This document shows, piece after piece, positions 42,790 to 52,262 of a stretch of 64,000 nucleotides of DNA. The notes beneath the pieces were generated by a model. The model made no database searches and was not told the origin of the DNA. It saw nothing but the letters and a program-made list of their open reading frames with translations. A program made the translations under genes and the position numbers. Numbering within the stretch: position 1 is the stretch's first letter; each line of letters begins with the position of its first letter. Location: contig JABJAH010000044.1 of the NCBI GenBank assembly GCA_018666155.1, positions 1 to 64,000 on the forward strand, in the 5' to 3' direction. This DNA comes from Rhodospirillaceae bacterium. Its GTDB lineage: Bacteria; Pseudomonadota; Alphaproteobacteria; Rhodospirillales; Rhodospirillaceae.

Positions 42790-43709
42790 CTCGCTTGCTT
42801 CGCCAATGCGGTGAACAACGCGTCTTCGTTGACAGTGTCGCGTCGCTGAGCTTGCCACGTTGTTGCAAAACCACGTAGAAAGGCGTCGTCACTGTCTCGG
42901 CTTCCATCTTCGGACCAAAGCGTTGGAAACAGCGGTCCAGCTGGCGGGCTACCTTCGACCATTTCGTCAAATGATACCCCGGCAATGTTGAGGCAGTCGG
43001 GACGAGGGGCCCATCGAATGTCGTCGCCGAAAATACGGGCAGAGATGGCGATGCGCCAATCATCTGCGGTGTTGCCAGACGAGTAGTGTAGTACCCAAGG
43101 GTGAAGAACCAGCATATCGCCTGGCTTCATATCCCAGTTCAGGAATCGAGCATCGGGATCAGCCCTCAGTTTCGCTTCATCTGGGTGCGGTGCTCTGTCG
43201 TCCGGCTTGATCATCTTGCGGGCATTGGGTGAGAACAACCAATACGGCACGTCTTGGGTTTGAGACCCTGCGAGCACTTCTAAAGAATTCTCTGGTGCGA
43301 CCGGGTTTAAGGGAATCCATAAAGAGGGAACCATCTGCCCGCTCACTGGCCAGCCCATGCGGTCGCAGTGCCAAAGAGTTTTAGAATCCGACTGAGGGGG
43401 CTTGGCGAAGATTTCTTCGAAGAAGAACCGTGCTGTCTTTGATCCGATGGTCTCGGCCGCAGCCTGTCCCATCGGTGAGTTGAATATGAAGTTGCGAAAT
43501 TCCGGAATAATGCGCGACATGTACCGTCCTGGTGCGGAAGGCAGCAGGCCAACATCTTCCTCATCCACCGAAATACGTCGCGCCGCCGGTACCATGCTTT
43601 CAATCCACTCTGGATCGAATACTTGACGCAGACAGACAACCCCATCGCGGGCATAGGTCTCCCGGTCTTCATCGGTGATGGCACGCAGCGGAGTTGTGTT
43701 CAGGGGCAT
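42786..43709 (-). CDS. Phytanoyl-CoA dioxygenase family protein (copy 1)
   Basis: A protein of 307 residues of the Fe(II)/2-oxoglutarate dioxygenase type. The iron motif is visible as WHCDRMGW (HxD) and, downstream, the distal histidine in LHPWVLHYSSGNT with arginine in DDWRIAISARI for 2-oxoglutarate. These enzymes hydroxylate small molecules, and bacterial members include ectoine and secondary-metabolite hydroxylases. It is the last gene of the LysR-headed minus-strand operon, 110 bases after the FAD oxidase. Substrate unknown; a second member is at 61247. Confidence 0.9.
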   Translation of the reverse strand: MPLNTTPLRAITDEDRETYARDGVVCLRQVFDPEWIESMVPAARRISVDEEDVGLLPSAPGRYMSRIIPEFRNFIFNSPMGQAAAETIGSKTARFFFEEIFAKPPQSDSKTLWHCDRMGWPVSGQMVPSLWIPLNPVAPENSLEVLAGSQTQDVPYWLFSPNARKMIKPDDRAPHPDEAKLRADPDARFLNWDMKPGDMLVLHPWVLHYSSGNTADDWRIAISARIFGDDIRWAPRPDCLNIAGVSFDEMVEGSPPAGPLFPTLWSEDGSRDSDDAFLRGFATTWQAQRRDTVNEDALFTALAKQAS

Positions 43710-43819
43710 GATAAGTCTCTTCGTTTAACGTGGTCTAATTTTGATCGTGTCGTGCCGTCTTACAAATAGAAAATTGAGTCTACGCTATGCGTGGTCTGCA
43801 TGAGGACCGTCGCATAGCC

Positions 43820-45409
43820 CTAAAGCCCAAGTGCGCCGGGGTTTAAAAGGCCGTCAGGATCGGTTTGCGCTTTGATCTGTTTGACCAAATTGATTGTCAT
43901 GTCGGAGCGATCTCGCAAATACGGGTAGGCTTTGCCGATCTGTAAATGCACGCCGCTATGCTCATGCATGATCGTAACCATGTCTTTAAACATCTCTTTG
44001 GCCAAGGTGCGGCCTTTCACACAGGGCTCATTCTCTCGCATCGGGGCTAAGAGTTCCTCGGGCGTATTGCGCTCATGAAAAATGTCGGGCTGGTCGGGCC
44101 AGTACAGAACGGGCTCATATAGAAAACCGTTGGTGCTGAGTGTCCCGAATATGGAGGGCGTCGTCATATTGATCGCGTCCATGTCGGGTTTTCGTTTGGC
44201 AAAGTAGGATTCAAGCGCGGCATGGAAAGCGACCACCTTGGAAAATGGCAAAATAGCGTGCAGCGGCAGCATGCGTTTTGCGTCCATACCAACGACGGGG
44301 TAGGGCATAAACGGAGATGCCCGCATGACCGCTGGCATGGTGTTCGGAATGTCTCGTCCTCGGCCGCCAACTGCATCGCGAATGGTTTGAATGTGGCCTT
44401 TGAGCTCGGTCCGGTTGTCGGCTTCCACAGCACAGTGAACAAAGCACTCGGACTCTGCAGACCAGCGACGGCCAGCCAGCGCCATTCTCATGACCTGAAA
44501 GAAGCCGCTCAGAACACCGCCAGAAGCGCGACCCACGGCGTACATAATTTTTAGGTCTTCCCAAAGTCCTTTGCTGGCGACAACGCCCTCCATCGCGCGT
44601 CTGGTAAAGCCGAAGACTTCCGTAGCGCGGTTGGATGCAGCAATGCCTGACATTGCTTTATGGGCGGCTTCAAAGCTGTCGAACCCAAACGAGAGGCCTT
44701 GGGTCAATTTGGCCCGGCGTTGTAGCCGTAGCGTGACCGTCGCCTTAATGCCCAACGCGCCAGCATCGCCACAGAACAATCCTGTTAAGTCTGGTCCGTA
44801 GTTGCGGAAGAACGGCGATTTGCCGTGTTGTGCCGCTGAGCCTGTGGCGAACACGGTGCCGTCCGCCGTCACGATTTCCATTCCGAGTACGGCTTCAGCG
44901 GATATACCGTCTTTGGATGACCCAAGGCTCGCCGCGCCTTGTGACATTCCGCCGCCGATGGTTGCCTTGAAGCCTGACAATGGACCCCAGAATTCGGCCC
45001 GCACGCCATGTGGCGCGAGCGCTAGGTCCAAGGCTTCCCATGTGCAGCCGGCCTGCACGGTCACGAACATGTCCTCGACGTTGACCTCGGTGATCTCGCT
45101 AAGGCCGGTCATGTCCAGAGAGACCCCATTGGGCCCGGTGGGTAGATACGCATCCGTGTAGGAATAACCGCCGCCTCGGGGAAATACGGCAATACCTGCG
45201 GTGGTTAGGATGTTGACTGCTTTGGCGAGGCCGTCGACCGAGGTTGGGCGGATTACAGCAGCCACGGTTGGACCTGTCGCGAACACGTCTTGAGAATGGT
45301 AGGCGCAGGTTTCCTCATCCGTAACAACGGCTTCGTCGCCGATGACCCGACGCGTGGATTCAAGAGTCTCGGCAACGACGTCGTTGTGAACGGGGGCGAC
45401 GGTATTCAT
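43820..45409 (-). CDS. FAD-linked oxidase of the VAO/PCMH fold
   Basis: A protein of 529 residues. The N-terminal PCMH-type FAD domain shows AVIRPTSVDGLAKAVNI, FPRGGGYSYTDAYLP and VTVQAGCTWEALDLAL. Then comes SGFKATIGGGMSQGAAS and GDAGALGIKATVTLRL, with a C-terminal MTINLVKQIKAQTDPDGLLNPG block. Family members include vanillyl-alcohol oxidase, 4-cresol dehydrogenase and D-lactate dehydrogenase. No signal peptide. It sits 18 bases after methyltransferase B in the same operon, which suggests oxidation of the same phenolic- or alcohol-type compound, though that is inferred. Confidence 0.88.
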   Translation of the reverse strand: MNTVAPVHNDVVAETLESTRRVIGDEAVVTDEETCAYHSQDVFATGPTVAAVIRPTSVDGLAKAVNILTTAGIAVFPRGGGYSYTDAYLPTGPNGVSLDMTGLSEITEVNVEDMFVTVQAGCTWEALDLALAPHGVRAEFWGPLSGFKATIGGGMSQGAASLGSSKDGISAEAVLGMEIVTADGTVFATGSAAQHGKSPFFRNYGPDLTGLFCGDAGALGIKATVTLRLQRRAKLTQGLSFGFDSFEAAHKAMSGIAASNRATEVFGFTRRAMEGVVASKGLWEDLKIMYAVGRASGGVLSGFFQVMRMALAGRRWSAESECFVHCAVEADNRTELKGHIQTIRDAVGGRGRDIPNTMPAVMRASPFMPYPVVGMDAKRMLPLHAILPFSKVVAFHAALESYFAKRKPDMDAINMTTPSIFGTLSTNGFLYEPVLYWPDQPDIFHERNTPEELLAPMRENEPCVKGRTLAKEMFKDMVTIMHEHSGVHLQIGKAYPYLRDRSDMTINLVKQIKAQTDPDGLLNPGALGL

Positions 45410-45427
45410 AGCTCTTCCTGCCCGAAC

Positions 45428-46513
45428 CTAAGCGGGCTTGGTGGCGACGATCGTTTGTAGAAACCCGTTGGAGTTTTTAGGTCCGGGTGCTGTTTTAAAT
45501 CCCGCATCTTTGAGTGCTTGGTGGAAGTCCATGTAGACAAAGCCCGGAGAGTACGGCTCACAGTTATTGATGGAGTCATAGTCAATCATCCACCGTTGTG
45601 AGGCCGGCATATTAGGTCCAGCACTCGGGAATTCGTAAATGCAGAAGGTGCCGCCAGGTCGCAGAATACGGAACATCTCGTTGACCGTATCTTTGATCAC
45701 CCGCACCGGAATCTCATGGAACAAGATGTACGATAAAATCATATCGAAGCTGCCGTCTTCAAATTTGGTGTCTTCAGAGAGACCTTGGACAAAGTCGACA
45801 TCAACGCCGCGTTCCACCGCTTGGCAGTGGGCGTACTTCACCATCGGCAACGCGACGTCTAAGCCCGTTATTTTTGAATCTGGATAGCGATCTTTGAGGA
45901 TGATCGTGCCCTGGCCAATGCTACAGGCGAGGTCGAGAATTTTATCGACGTTGCCGTCTTCTGGTGGGGTTAGCGTATCGACGATTTCAGCATGAAGCTC
46001 GTCTTGGTCGTTCGCACCTGCGTAGAACACTTTTGTGCCGTAGTGGTAAACGATGCCGCCGATTGGATCGTCCGTATAACCACCCGGTTGCAAGTGAATT
46101 TCACGCCGGGCGTAAGCTGGCACTTCAAAATTGGGATCGACGGTGAGCTTGCCGGGGCCTTTGGTCTCGGCATCGTCCATGGCCTTAGTCAGGTCGTCTA
46201 GAAACGGCTTGAAAGACCCCCGTGTGCGGCGCCACATCATTTCCTGATGGGTGCGCATGTAGCGTTGCCAGGTGGCGGGCATTGGCAGTTTGTTGATGAC
46301 CTCTTTGATATCGTTGATGTCCGTGGTGTCGTCCGTCTCCCCCAGGGCTTCTGCCACAGCTTTTTCGCCTTCGGCTGCGACCGCTGGAAATGTGCCATAG
46401 CCCGCAATGCCGCGGAACGTTTCTACGAAATCAAGGTAGCTCTCGTCCGAGAGTCTGGTCGTGCGCGGCAGAATGCCTTTATAGCCGCGGGATAAAGCAA
46501 CAGAGGTACTCAT
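45428..46513 (-). CDS. QPGGY-type class I SAM methyltransferase B
   Basis: A protein of 361 residues without a signal peptide. A helical N-terminal part of about 135 residues leads to IHLQPGGY (QPGGY 142-146), then the SAM site KILDLACSIG (191-200), TGLDVALPMVKYAH and a RILRPGGTFCIYEF strand. The glycine loop is ACSIGQG rather than GxGxG. It overlaps the small protein upstream by four bases (ATGA), which implies coupled translation. It shares length class and motifs with methyltransferases A and C. Substrate unknown; the operon also encodes oxidase, dioxygenase, GMC enzyme and transporter. Confidence 0.9.
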   Translation of the reverse strand: MSTSVALSRGYKGILPRTTRLSDESYLDFVETFRGIAGYGTFPAVAAEGEKAVAEALGETDDTTDINDIKEVINKLPMPATWQRYMRTHQEMMWRRTRGSFKPFLDDLTKAMDDAETKGPGKLTVDPNFEVPAYARREIHLQPGGYTDDPIGGIVYHYGTKVFYAGANDQDELHAEIVDTLTPPEDGNVDKILDLACSIGQGTIILKDRYPDSKITGLDVALPMVKYAHCQAVERGVDVDFVQGLSEDTKFEDGSFDMILSYILFHEIPVRVIKDTVNEMFRILRPGGTFCIYEFPSAGPNMPASQRWMIDYDSINNCEPYSPGFVYMDFHQALKDAGFKTAPGPKNSNGFLQTIVATKPA

Positions 46514-46875
46514 GATTGATCTCCTGATTCATCTGCAGTGTCCATGCCGAATTTAACGTCAACTGAACCGCGAGACATACGTCTAAAGACATTAGATACA
46601 AGTTCAGCGCGCTCGGCTGCGCGTGCGGCGTTGTCTTCTGGGGTTGGTTCGTAGGCTTCGATCAGCGCACCGATATCTTTGCTGCTACCCACGACGTCTT
46701 GCAACACGCGCTCAAGGATCATCGAACGATCCCGATAGGTCCATACGGCCGCCGTCAATTCCAGTAACGAGTCGTGAAGGTTGTCGATCACTTGGTTGTC
46801 GAAGAACTGTTTTCCGGCGCCGTCGATTTCATCGCCGAACACAAAGCGGGGGTCTTCTGGAGGCATGTTATCCAT
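46510..46875 (-). CDS. Small acidic helical protein B, methyltransferase partner
   Basis: ATG 46875 is preceded by AAAGGAAAAAG; an earlier in-frame start at 46905 is less likely. The product has 121 residues, no signal and no membrane segment. It shares with proteins A and C the YRDRSMILERVL helix, the IEAYEPTPED turn and an RAELVSNVFRRM helix. It is acidic. It lies between the MFS transporter (13 bases) and methyltransferase B (overlap), so a direct partnership with the enzyme is the simplest reading. No family recognised. Confidence 0.8.
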   Translation of the reverse strand: MDNMPPEDPRFVFGDEIDGAGKQFFDNQVIDNLHDSLLELTAAVWTYRDRSMILERVLQDVVGSSKDIGALIEAYEPTPEDNAARAAERAELVSNVFRRMSRGSVDVKFGMDTADESGDQS

Positions 46876-46888
46876 CGGTCTTTTTCCT

Positions 46889-48253
46889 TTAAGCGAATTC
46901 TGCATCTATTTTACTGACATGCTCGCCGTATGGTTTTTTACCGAAAAACAATATGGCTGCACCAATCAACATGACGGTCGGGCAAACAATGCTTATTGAG
47001 TACCGAATAAGGTTTGCGTCTCCAAGCACATAGTCGGTGAAAACTGCCACAAGAAACGGCCCTCCGCCTTGACCTATGACATTAGCGACTAGCAGATATA
47101 TGGCGACCATTTGACCGCGCAGCCGGTTGGGAACAATCAACGGTAGAGCTGATGGCCCGGTTCCGAAGGGCATTGTTCCAAAGAAAACCACGGGCGCCAG
47201 TAAAATCAGCGACAAGTCTTTATCGGGAACCAAGGTGAATGTTGCCAAAAAGGGTGTTGCCAATAGCGCGGAGATAAATCCGGCGCGCATGTTTGAGTCA
47301 TTATAGCCGCGGCTCTTGAGCCAGTCCGATAGCAATCCTCCGGAGATAACGCCGGCCGACCCAAGTGTCACAAAGTAGAGTCCGAAAATGCTACCGATCT
47401 CGCCTGCAGTCATGCCGTGAGTGCGCATAAAGTATGCGGGGACCCAGGCGCTCACGGAAAACATCGCAACTGTTAAGAAGGTAAAGCCAAAGACGACTGG
47501 CAATATAACCGTCTTGTGATCGATCAAATACTGCCACGCCTGACGCATAGACAGGGCTTCGTCTTTCTGTTGAGTGTTCTTCGCGACGCCAAGGCGTGGC
47601 GGTTCACGCACCAACAGCCACACCATCAGTGCAAACAAAAGTCCTGGAACAGACACGATCATAAAGGTCATTTGCCATGGGCGAATGGTCCCTAGTATGC
47701 CCAAGTCCACAGGTCCAATTTCTGTCATTTTACTAATGACGAAGCCGCCGACCAGCAGCGCGATCCCAGTGCCGAGAAAGCTTGACCCCGTAAATACACT
47801 CAAGGCTCGTGTTAAACTCTTACGTGGGAAATAGTCGGCCAGTATGGAAAATCCGGCAGGAGACAAGGTCGCTTCGCCAACGCCAACAAGCATGCGAGAA
47901 ACGAACAGTTGCCAGAACACTTTTGCAAGGCCGCAGAAGGCTGTCGCGAAAGACCACAGCACCATACCCGCAAGAATAATGTTCTTGCGGTTTTTGGCAT
48001 CCACCAATCGACCCATGGGAATTGCCGCAGCGCTGTAGAACAAAGCAAAGGCAAAACCTTGCAGCAAACTCACTTGCGTATCAGAGATGCCCAAGTCGGC
48101 TTTGATGGGGTCGACCAAAAGGCTGATGATCTGGCGATCGATAAAAGAAATGACCGCAGCCAGACACAACATAAACACCACGAACCACGCGTATCCATCA
48201 GTGCGGAATGCGAAGTTTGGATCGGGTTGGGTCGATGTTGACGTGTTACTCAT
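46889..48253 (-). CDS. MFS transporter, spinster-like
   Basis: A protein of 454 residues with about 12 membrane segments. The early VISFIDRQIISLLVDPIK and the MGRLVDAKNRKNIILAG loop between segments 2 and 3 mark the spinster/organic-anion branch of the MFS. A hydrophilic N-terminus of about 18 residues precedes the first segment. It is the transporter of the LysR-headed operon, eight bases from the GMC gene, and probably imports the compound that the operon degrades or exports its product. Confidence 0.9.
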   Translation of the reverse strand: MSNTSTSTQPDPNFAFRTDGYAWFVVFMLCLAAVISFIDRQIISLLVDPIKADLGISDTQVSLLQGFAFALFYSAAAIPMGRLVDAKNRKNIILAGMVLWSFATAFCGLAKVFWQLFVSRMLVGVGEATLSPAGFSILADYFPRKSLTRALSVFTGSSFLGTGIALLVGGFVISKMTEIGPVDLGILGTIRPWQMTFMIVSVPGLLFALMVWLLVREPPRLGVAKNTQQKDEALSMRQAWQYLIDHKTVILPVVFGFTFLTVAMFSVSAWVPAYFMRTHGMTAGEIGSIFGLYFVTLGSAGVISGGLLSDWLKSRGYNDSNMRAGFISALLATPFLATFTLVPDKDLSLILLAPVVFFGTMPFGTGPSALPLIVPNRLRGQMVAIYLLVANVIGQGGGPFLVAVFTDYVLGDANLIRYSISIVCPTVMLIGAAILFFGKKPYGEHVSKIDAEFA

Positions 48254-48261
48254 GAAACATC

Positions 48262-49851
48262 CTAAGCGACGATGAGATCGGCGGCCTTTTCACCAATCAT
48301 CAAAGCTGTTGCGTTGGTATTGCCGCTGATCAAATCCGGCATAATTGAAGCGTCGGCGACTCTTAGGCCGTCGAATCCGTTGACCTTTAGGTCGGGGGTG
48401 ACGACGGCGTCGGCATCCGACCCCATGCGGCAAGTGCCAACGACGTGGTAGCCAAGAAACGCTGTCTTGCGGAGAAATTCTGCCCAGTCTTCGTCACTTT
48501 GCACATCCTCCCCTGGCAGGAGCTCAGCCGTGCGGTGCGCGGCAAAGGCGGGTCCTGACAATATGCGTCTCACAGATCGACATCCTTCAATCAGTTTCAC
48601 CAAGTCGTCTTCATTGTCGAAAAGATTATGGCTGATGATCGGTGACGCCAACGGGTCGTTTGACTTTAACCGTACAGTGCCGCGAGTCTTGGGATAGGCG
48701 ATGTTAACGGCGGCGGAAATCGCGGGCTTGTCGTGCGGAATGACCCCGTTTTCATCGAAACTAAAGGCGTATGGGCCCAGTTGCACTTGGATGTCGGCGA
48801 AATCCTGTGCTGGGTCTGATTTGGTGAACGCCACCGCGTGTGGGTAGGGGCTGGTTGCTGGGCCTCGACCAAACAGCAGCCAATTGGCGGCATGCAGAAT
48901 TATTTTCCAGCTGTTGATCTCCGTATTGTAGGTCGGCTGGTTGACCTCAATACTCACCATGCCTTCGGGGTGCTCTTGCAAATTTTGCCCAACGCCTGGT
49001 GCGTGGTGCCTCACGTCGATTCCGTGTCTTTTCAGCTCGGATTCTGGTCCGATGCCGCTGAGCATTAAAATCTTCGGTGTGGCGAGTGTGCCTGCGCTTA
49101 CGGTCACACCAGCGCGTGCTTTGGCTGTCTTGAGCGCACTTCCTTTCTTGAAACTGACACCGGTGCATCGCGTTCCATCAAAGGTGAGTCCCGTCACCAT
49201 GGCTCGGGTGATAATTTTTAGGTTGCTCGGTTTTTTCCCCGGCCACAGATAAGCCCGTGCGGCATGGTACCGCCATCCGCGGGATTGGGTGACTTGACTG
49301 TAGGCCACGCCAAATTGCTCGATGCCGTTGTAGTCGTCATTGAACGGTATGCCGGACTCTTTCGCGGCCTCAACAAACACATGCGCAAGCGGATGCGTCG
49401 TGCGCAAACTTTCAACGTTAACTGGGCCGGTGCGGCCGCGCACCTTATGGTCGCCGATCAAGGTGCGTTCAAGTCTCTGAAAAACCGGAAGCAGTTCGTC
49501 GTAGGACCAGCCTGTACAGCCGTTTTCTGCCCACCGGTTGTAGTCGTGGGCCTGACCTCGAACGTAAAGCATGCCGTTGATTGAGCTGGACCCGCCAAGG
49601 ACTTTTCCCGCAGGCCACAGGTCAACCTTACCGTTGCGGCTTTCGTCCGGCTCAGCCATATGCATCCAATCCAAACTTGGATTGCCCATCGCCTTGATGA
49701 TGGCAGCTGGGACATGGATGAACGGGGATAGATCGCGTCCACCGGCTTCTAATAAGAGAACGGTCTCAGTTGGACGATGCGTTGCCAAACGAAAGGCGAG
49801 CGCTGACCCTGCGGACCCACCGCCGACGACAATATGGTCAAACTCGGTCAC
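48262..49851 (-). CDS. GMC oxidoreductase, choline-dehydrogenase type
   Basis: A protein of 529 residues, full length for the family. FAD motif VVGGGSAGSALAFRLA at the N-terminus, the LGGSSSINGMLYVRGQ flavin loop (about 85-102), TPKILMLSGIGP and a C-terminal GYHVVGTCRMGSDADAV with NTNATALMIGEKAADLI. The catalytic His and Asn positions are kept. No signal peptide, unlike the periplasmic GMC system at 31221. It overlaps the LysR gene by four bases. It oxidises an alcohol to an aldehyde; substrate open. Confidence 0.93.
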   Translation of the reverse strand: MTEFDHIVVGGGSAGSALAFRLATHRPTETVLLLEAGGRDLSPFIHVPAAIIKAMGNPSLDWMHMAEPDESRNGKVDLWPAGKVLGGSSSINGMLYVRGQAHDYNRWAENGCTGWSYDELLPVFQRLERTLIGDHKVRGRTGPVNVESLRTTHPLAHVFVEAAKESGIPFNDDYNGIEQFGVAYSQVTQSRGWRYHAARAYLWPGKKPSNLKIITRAMVTGLTFDGTRCTGVSFKKGSALKTAKARAGVTVSAGTLATPKILMLSGIGPESELKRHGIDVRHHAPGVGQNLQEHPEGMVSIEVNQPTYNTEINSWKIILHAANWLLFGRGPATSPYPHAVAFTKSDPAQDFADIQVQLGPYAFSFDENGVIPHDKPAISAAVNIAYPKTRGTVRLKSNDPLASPIISHNLFDNEDDLVKLIEGCRSVRRILSGPAFAAHRTAELLPGEDVQSDEDWAEFLRKTAFLGYHVVGTCRMGSDADAVVTPDLKVNGFDGLRVADASIMPDLISGNTNATALMIGEKAADLIVA

Positions 49852-50759
49852 GCACTAACCTCGGGCCAGTCCGCAAATACCGCGCGTGTTGCGTCGACAA
49901 AGTGTTTTACGGCAGGCCGTTGTGTTTCCAGACCTCTAAGAATGAGACCCGAAGACCGTTTAAACGGTGTGCCTTCCATGGCCAAGGGCACAATCCGACC
50001 GTCTTTGACGTCTTGTTCCAACAGGTGCTCCGGTAACAAACTGACGTAACCGTTAGATTGAACCAAAGACCGTAGCAACACTAAGCTGTTGGTTTCTATC
50101 GCTGGTTTGAGAAGAGTCAGATTCTCGGCCGCGAAGAGATCGGCAACAAGCACGGATACGTGCGCCTGGCCTACAAGAGCGAGGTGGTGCTCCTGAAGGT
50201 CAGCCATTGATACATCGTTTTTGTTGGCCAACGGATGTTTTGCACTCACGACGAAATGGGAGTGCACAGTAATTAATGGCTCGAAGATTAGACCCTCATC
50301 GGCGACGCCAGGCGGAAAATTAGAAATCAGGGCTTCGACATGTGCGGTTTTTAGGTCTGTGATCAAATCTTCAAAGAAACCTTCAGTTACGTTGATGGCC
50401 AAGTCGGGGACGGTTTCTCGCAATCGGATCAGGACATCTGCCATTGGGTTTCCTGCAAACATCGCAGCGACGCCGACATTGAGAGATCCGCGTTCCCCCT
50501 TAGCGGTGGCTGTGACATCGCTCGCGGTGCGGGCGGTCTCGTTGAGTATCATTTTGGCTTGATGGTAAAGCCGTGTGCCGGCCTCTGTCGGGGTGACGCC
50601 GCGAGACCCGCGTTCAAACAACTCTGCTTGAAGCTGCGCCTCCAGGTTTTTGATGCTGCGGGTCAGGGCGGGTTGGGTAATATGTAGAACGAGGGACGCG
50701 CCCGATAGCGTGCCGCTTTCAACCACAGCCACGAAATGGCGCAATTGCTTGAATTCCAT
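49848..50759 (-). CDS. LysR-type transcriptional regulator
   Basis: A protein of 303 residues. The N-terminal winged helix-turn-helix (1-60) reads FKQLRHFVAVVESGTLSGAS and ITQPALTRSIKNLEAQL. The C-terminal periplasmic-binding-like effector domain follows from about residue 90. It heads a seven-gene minus-strand operon and is divergent from the plus-strand hydrolase operon at 50929, the usual LysR arrangement for controlling both sides. An ATTTC-N4-GAAAT site lies between. The effector is likely an intermediate of the route. Confidence 0.93.
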   Translation of the reverse strand: MEFKQLRHFVAVVESGTLSGASLVLHITQPALTRSIKNLEAQLQAELFERGSRGVTPTEAGTRLYHQAKMILNETARTASDVTATAKGERGSLNVGVAAMFAGNPMADVLIRLRETVPDLAINVTEGFFEDLITDLKTAHVEALISNFPPGVADEGLIFEPLITVHSHFVVSAKHPLANKNDVSMADLQEHHLALVGQAHVSVLVADLFAAENLTLLKPAIETNSLVLLRSLVQSNGYVSLLPEHLLEQDVKDGRIVPLAMEGTPFKRSSGLILRGLETQRPAVKHFVDATRAVFADWPEVSA

Positions 50760-50806
50760 AGGTCTACCCCGCGTTTCAGGTGGAGTATGCCGACTCCTTT
50801 ACTATA

Positions 50807-50820
50807 ATTTCCAATGAAAT
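50807..50820. promoter_or_regulatory. Probable LysR operator in divergent region
   Basis: ATTTCCAATGAAAT is an inverted repeat (ATTTC-N4-GAAAT), and the same region also fits the T-N11-A LysR pattern. It sits 48 bases before the LysR start and about 110 before the divergent hydrolase start, with a TATAAA-like -10 near 50835 on the plus strand. The LysR gene next to it is the likely binder. Confidence 0.45.
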
Positions 50821-50928
50821 AAATGGTTCTATGTATAAAAATATTGAATGGCTTGGTTCGTGCTTTGAATTGGTGCCTCGTCCGCTCAAAAGGCACACTC
50901 CGCAAGGCTTCTGGGCGGCTAGAAAGTA

Positions 50929-51738
50929 ATGGTGATGGATAAAATAGATATCGGAGACGTGGAACTGGCGACTTGGCGTGAAGGCACTGGAGATCCAGTC
51001 TTTCTAGTCTCCGGTTTAGGAGGGCGAGCCGCCTTCTGGTCTGAGTTGGTGCCGGTGCTGTCGAGCCGTTTTGACGTGATCACCCATGACCATCGTGGGA
51101 CTGGGTCTAGTACAAAATCCAAGATCGCCTATTCCGTGCCTCAAATGGCGACTGATGTGCTCAAACTGATGGATAAAATGGGCATTGCGCAGACGGCGGT
51201 GGTCGGCCATTCCACCGGAGGGGCAATTGCACAGTATCTGGCTATCAATCATGCAGACCGTCTAAGCAAAATTGTCTTAAGCGCCACCTGGGCGGGACCG
51301 AGCATCTATTTTCAGACCTTATTTGATCTTCGGTCGAAAATCTTGCGGGACGTTGGGCCTGAAGCTTATCTCGTTGACGGGATTATGAGGGCCTACCCGC
51401 CGGATACGTTGACGGAAAACCCAGACATACTATCTGGAACGAGGGAGGAAAGATTAGCGTCCTTCCCTGGTGCAGAGATTGAGTTGTCGAGGGTGAATGC
51501 GGTGCTGGCTCACGACCTGCGTGATCAGATTTCACAAATCACGAGTCCTGCACTGGTGATCTGCGCGGCGGATGATCAAATCACACCAGTTGGTTTTTCC
51601 CATGAGTTGATCGATAAAATTCCAAATGCCCGGAGCGTTATCTTGCCCCATGGCGGACACTTCGTGCCCCGTGTGGCGACTAAAGACTACAATGCAGCAG
51701 TCCTATCCTTTCTCACCGACTCGAATTCGGAGGCCTAA
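50929..51738 (+). CDS. Alpha/beta hydrolase, RutD/PcaD-like
   Basis: ATG at 50929 or 50935; the longer form has 269 residues. The fold is complete with an intact triad: VFLVSGLGGRAAFW, DHRGTGSSTKSK, nucleophile elbow GHSTGG (S95), the acid in CAADDQITPVG and histidine in LPHGGHFVP. The DHRGTG block is typical of RutD and 3-oxoadipate enol-lactonase relatives. In contrast to the proteins at 3461 and 33287, catalysis should work. It opens the operon divergent from LysR. Confidence 0.92.
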   Translation: MVMDKIDIGDVELATWREGTGDPVFLVSGLGGRAAFWSELVPVLSSRFDVITHDHRGTGSSTKSKIAYSVPQMATDVLKLMDKMGIAQTAVVGHSTGGAIAQYLAINHADRLSKIVLSATWAGPSIYFQTLFDLRSKILRDVGPEAYLVDGIMRAYPPDTLTENPDILSGTREERLASFPGAEIELSRVNAVLAHDLRDQISQITSPALVICAADDQITPVGFSHELIDKIPNARSVILPHGGHFVPRVATKDYNAAVLSFLTDSNSEA

Positions 51739-51740
51739 TC

Positions 51741-52250
51741 ATGGCGACAGAGGTTGATGTCAAAGCCCCGTGGTGGGCCGTTATTGGTCCCGAAGAAGGC
51801 GAGTCCATTTGGCAACCGGAACCCTCTCAGGGTTACGTCACCGTCAATCTGACTCCTGAAAACACGCCTTACGATGGTTTCTCGTCCGGTATTCAGGTTT
51901 TACCACCCGGCTGTCATGTTCGTGAACATGGCCACCTGCAGAACCACGAGTTGATCTTCATTTATGAAGGGACAGGTCGCTGCGAAATCGAAGATGAAAC
52001 CTATGATATCGGGCCCGGTTCGACGGTAATGTTCGGCCGCTATGCGAAACATCTGCTCGAGAATACGGGCGATATCGATATGAAGCTGTTCTGGGTTTTC
52101 ATGCCGCCAGGATTGGAAGATTGGTTCCGCGCCATCGGCAAGGTGCGCACGCCGGGTGATCCTGTGCCCGACAAGTTTTCACGGCCTGAAGATGTGATGG
52201 ATGTCATGAAGGCGATGAAGTTCGTGCCGCCGCGCCCTACCACAAAATAA
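51741..52250 (+). CDS. Cupin-domain protein
   Basis: A protein of 169 residues without a signal peptide. A single cupin with a good metal site: REHGHLQNHELIFIYEGTG gives the first motif (His, His, Glu), and YDIGPGSTVMFGRYAKHLLEN the second with its histidine. It starts two bases after the hydrolase stop. Such cupins may be dioxygenases, isomerases or decarboxylases. It lies in the operon with an ornithine-cyclodeaminase family gene. Substrate unknown. Confidence 0.85.
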   Translation: MATEVDVKAPWWAVIGPEEGESIWQPEPSQGYVTVNLTPENTPYDGFSSGIQVLPPGCHVREHGHLQNHELIFIYEGTGRCEIEDETYDIGPGSTVMFGRYAKHLLENTGDIDMKLFWVFMPPGLEDWFRAIGKVRTPGDPVPDKFSRPEDVMDVMKAMKFVPPRPTTK

Positions 52251-52262
52251 TCAGGAAACGTT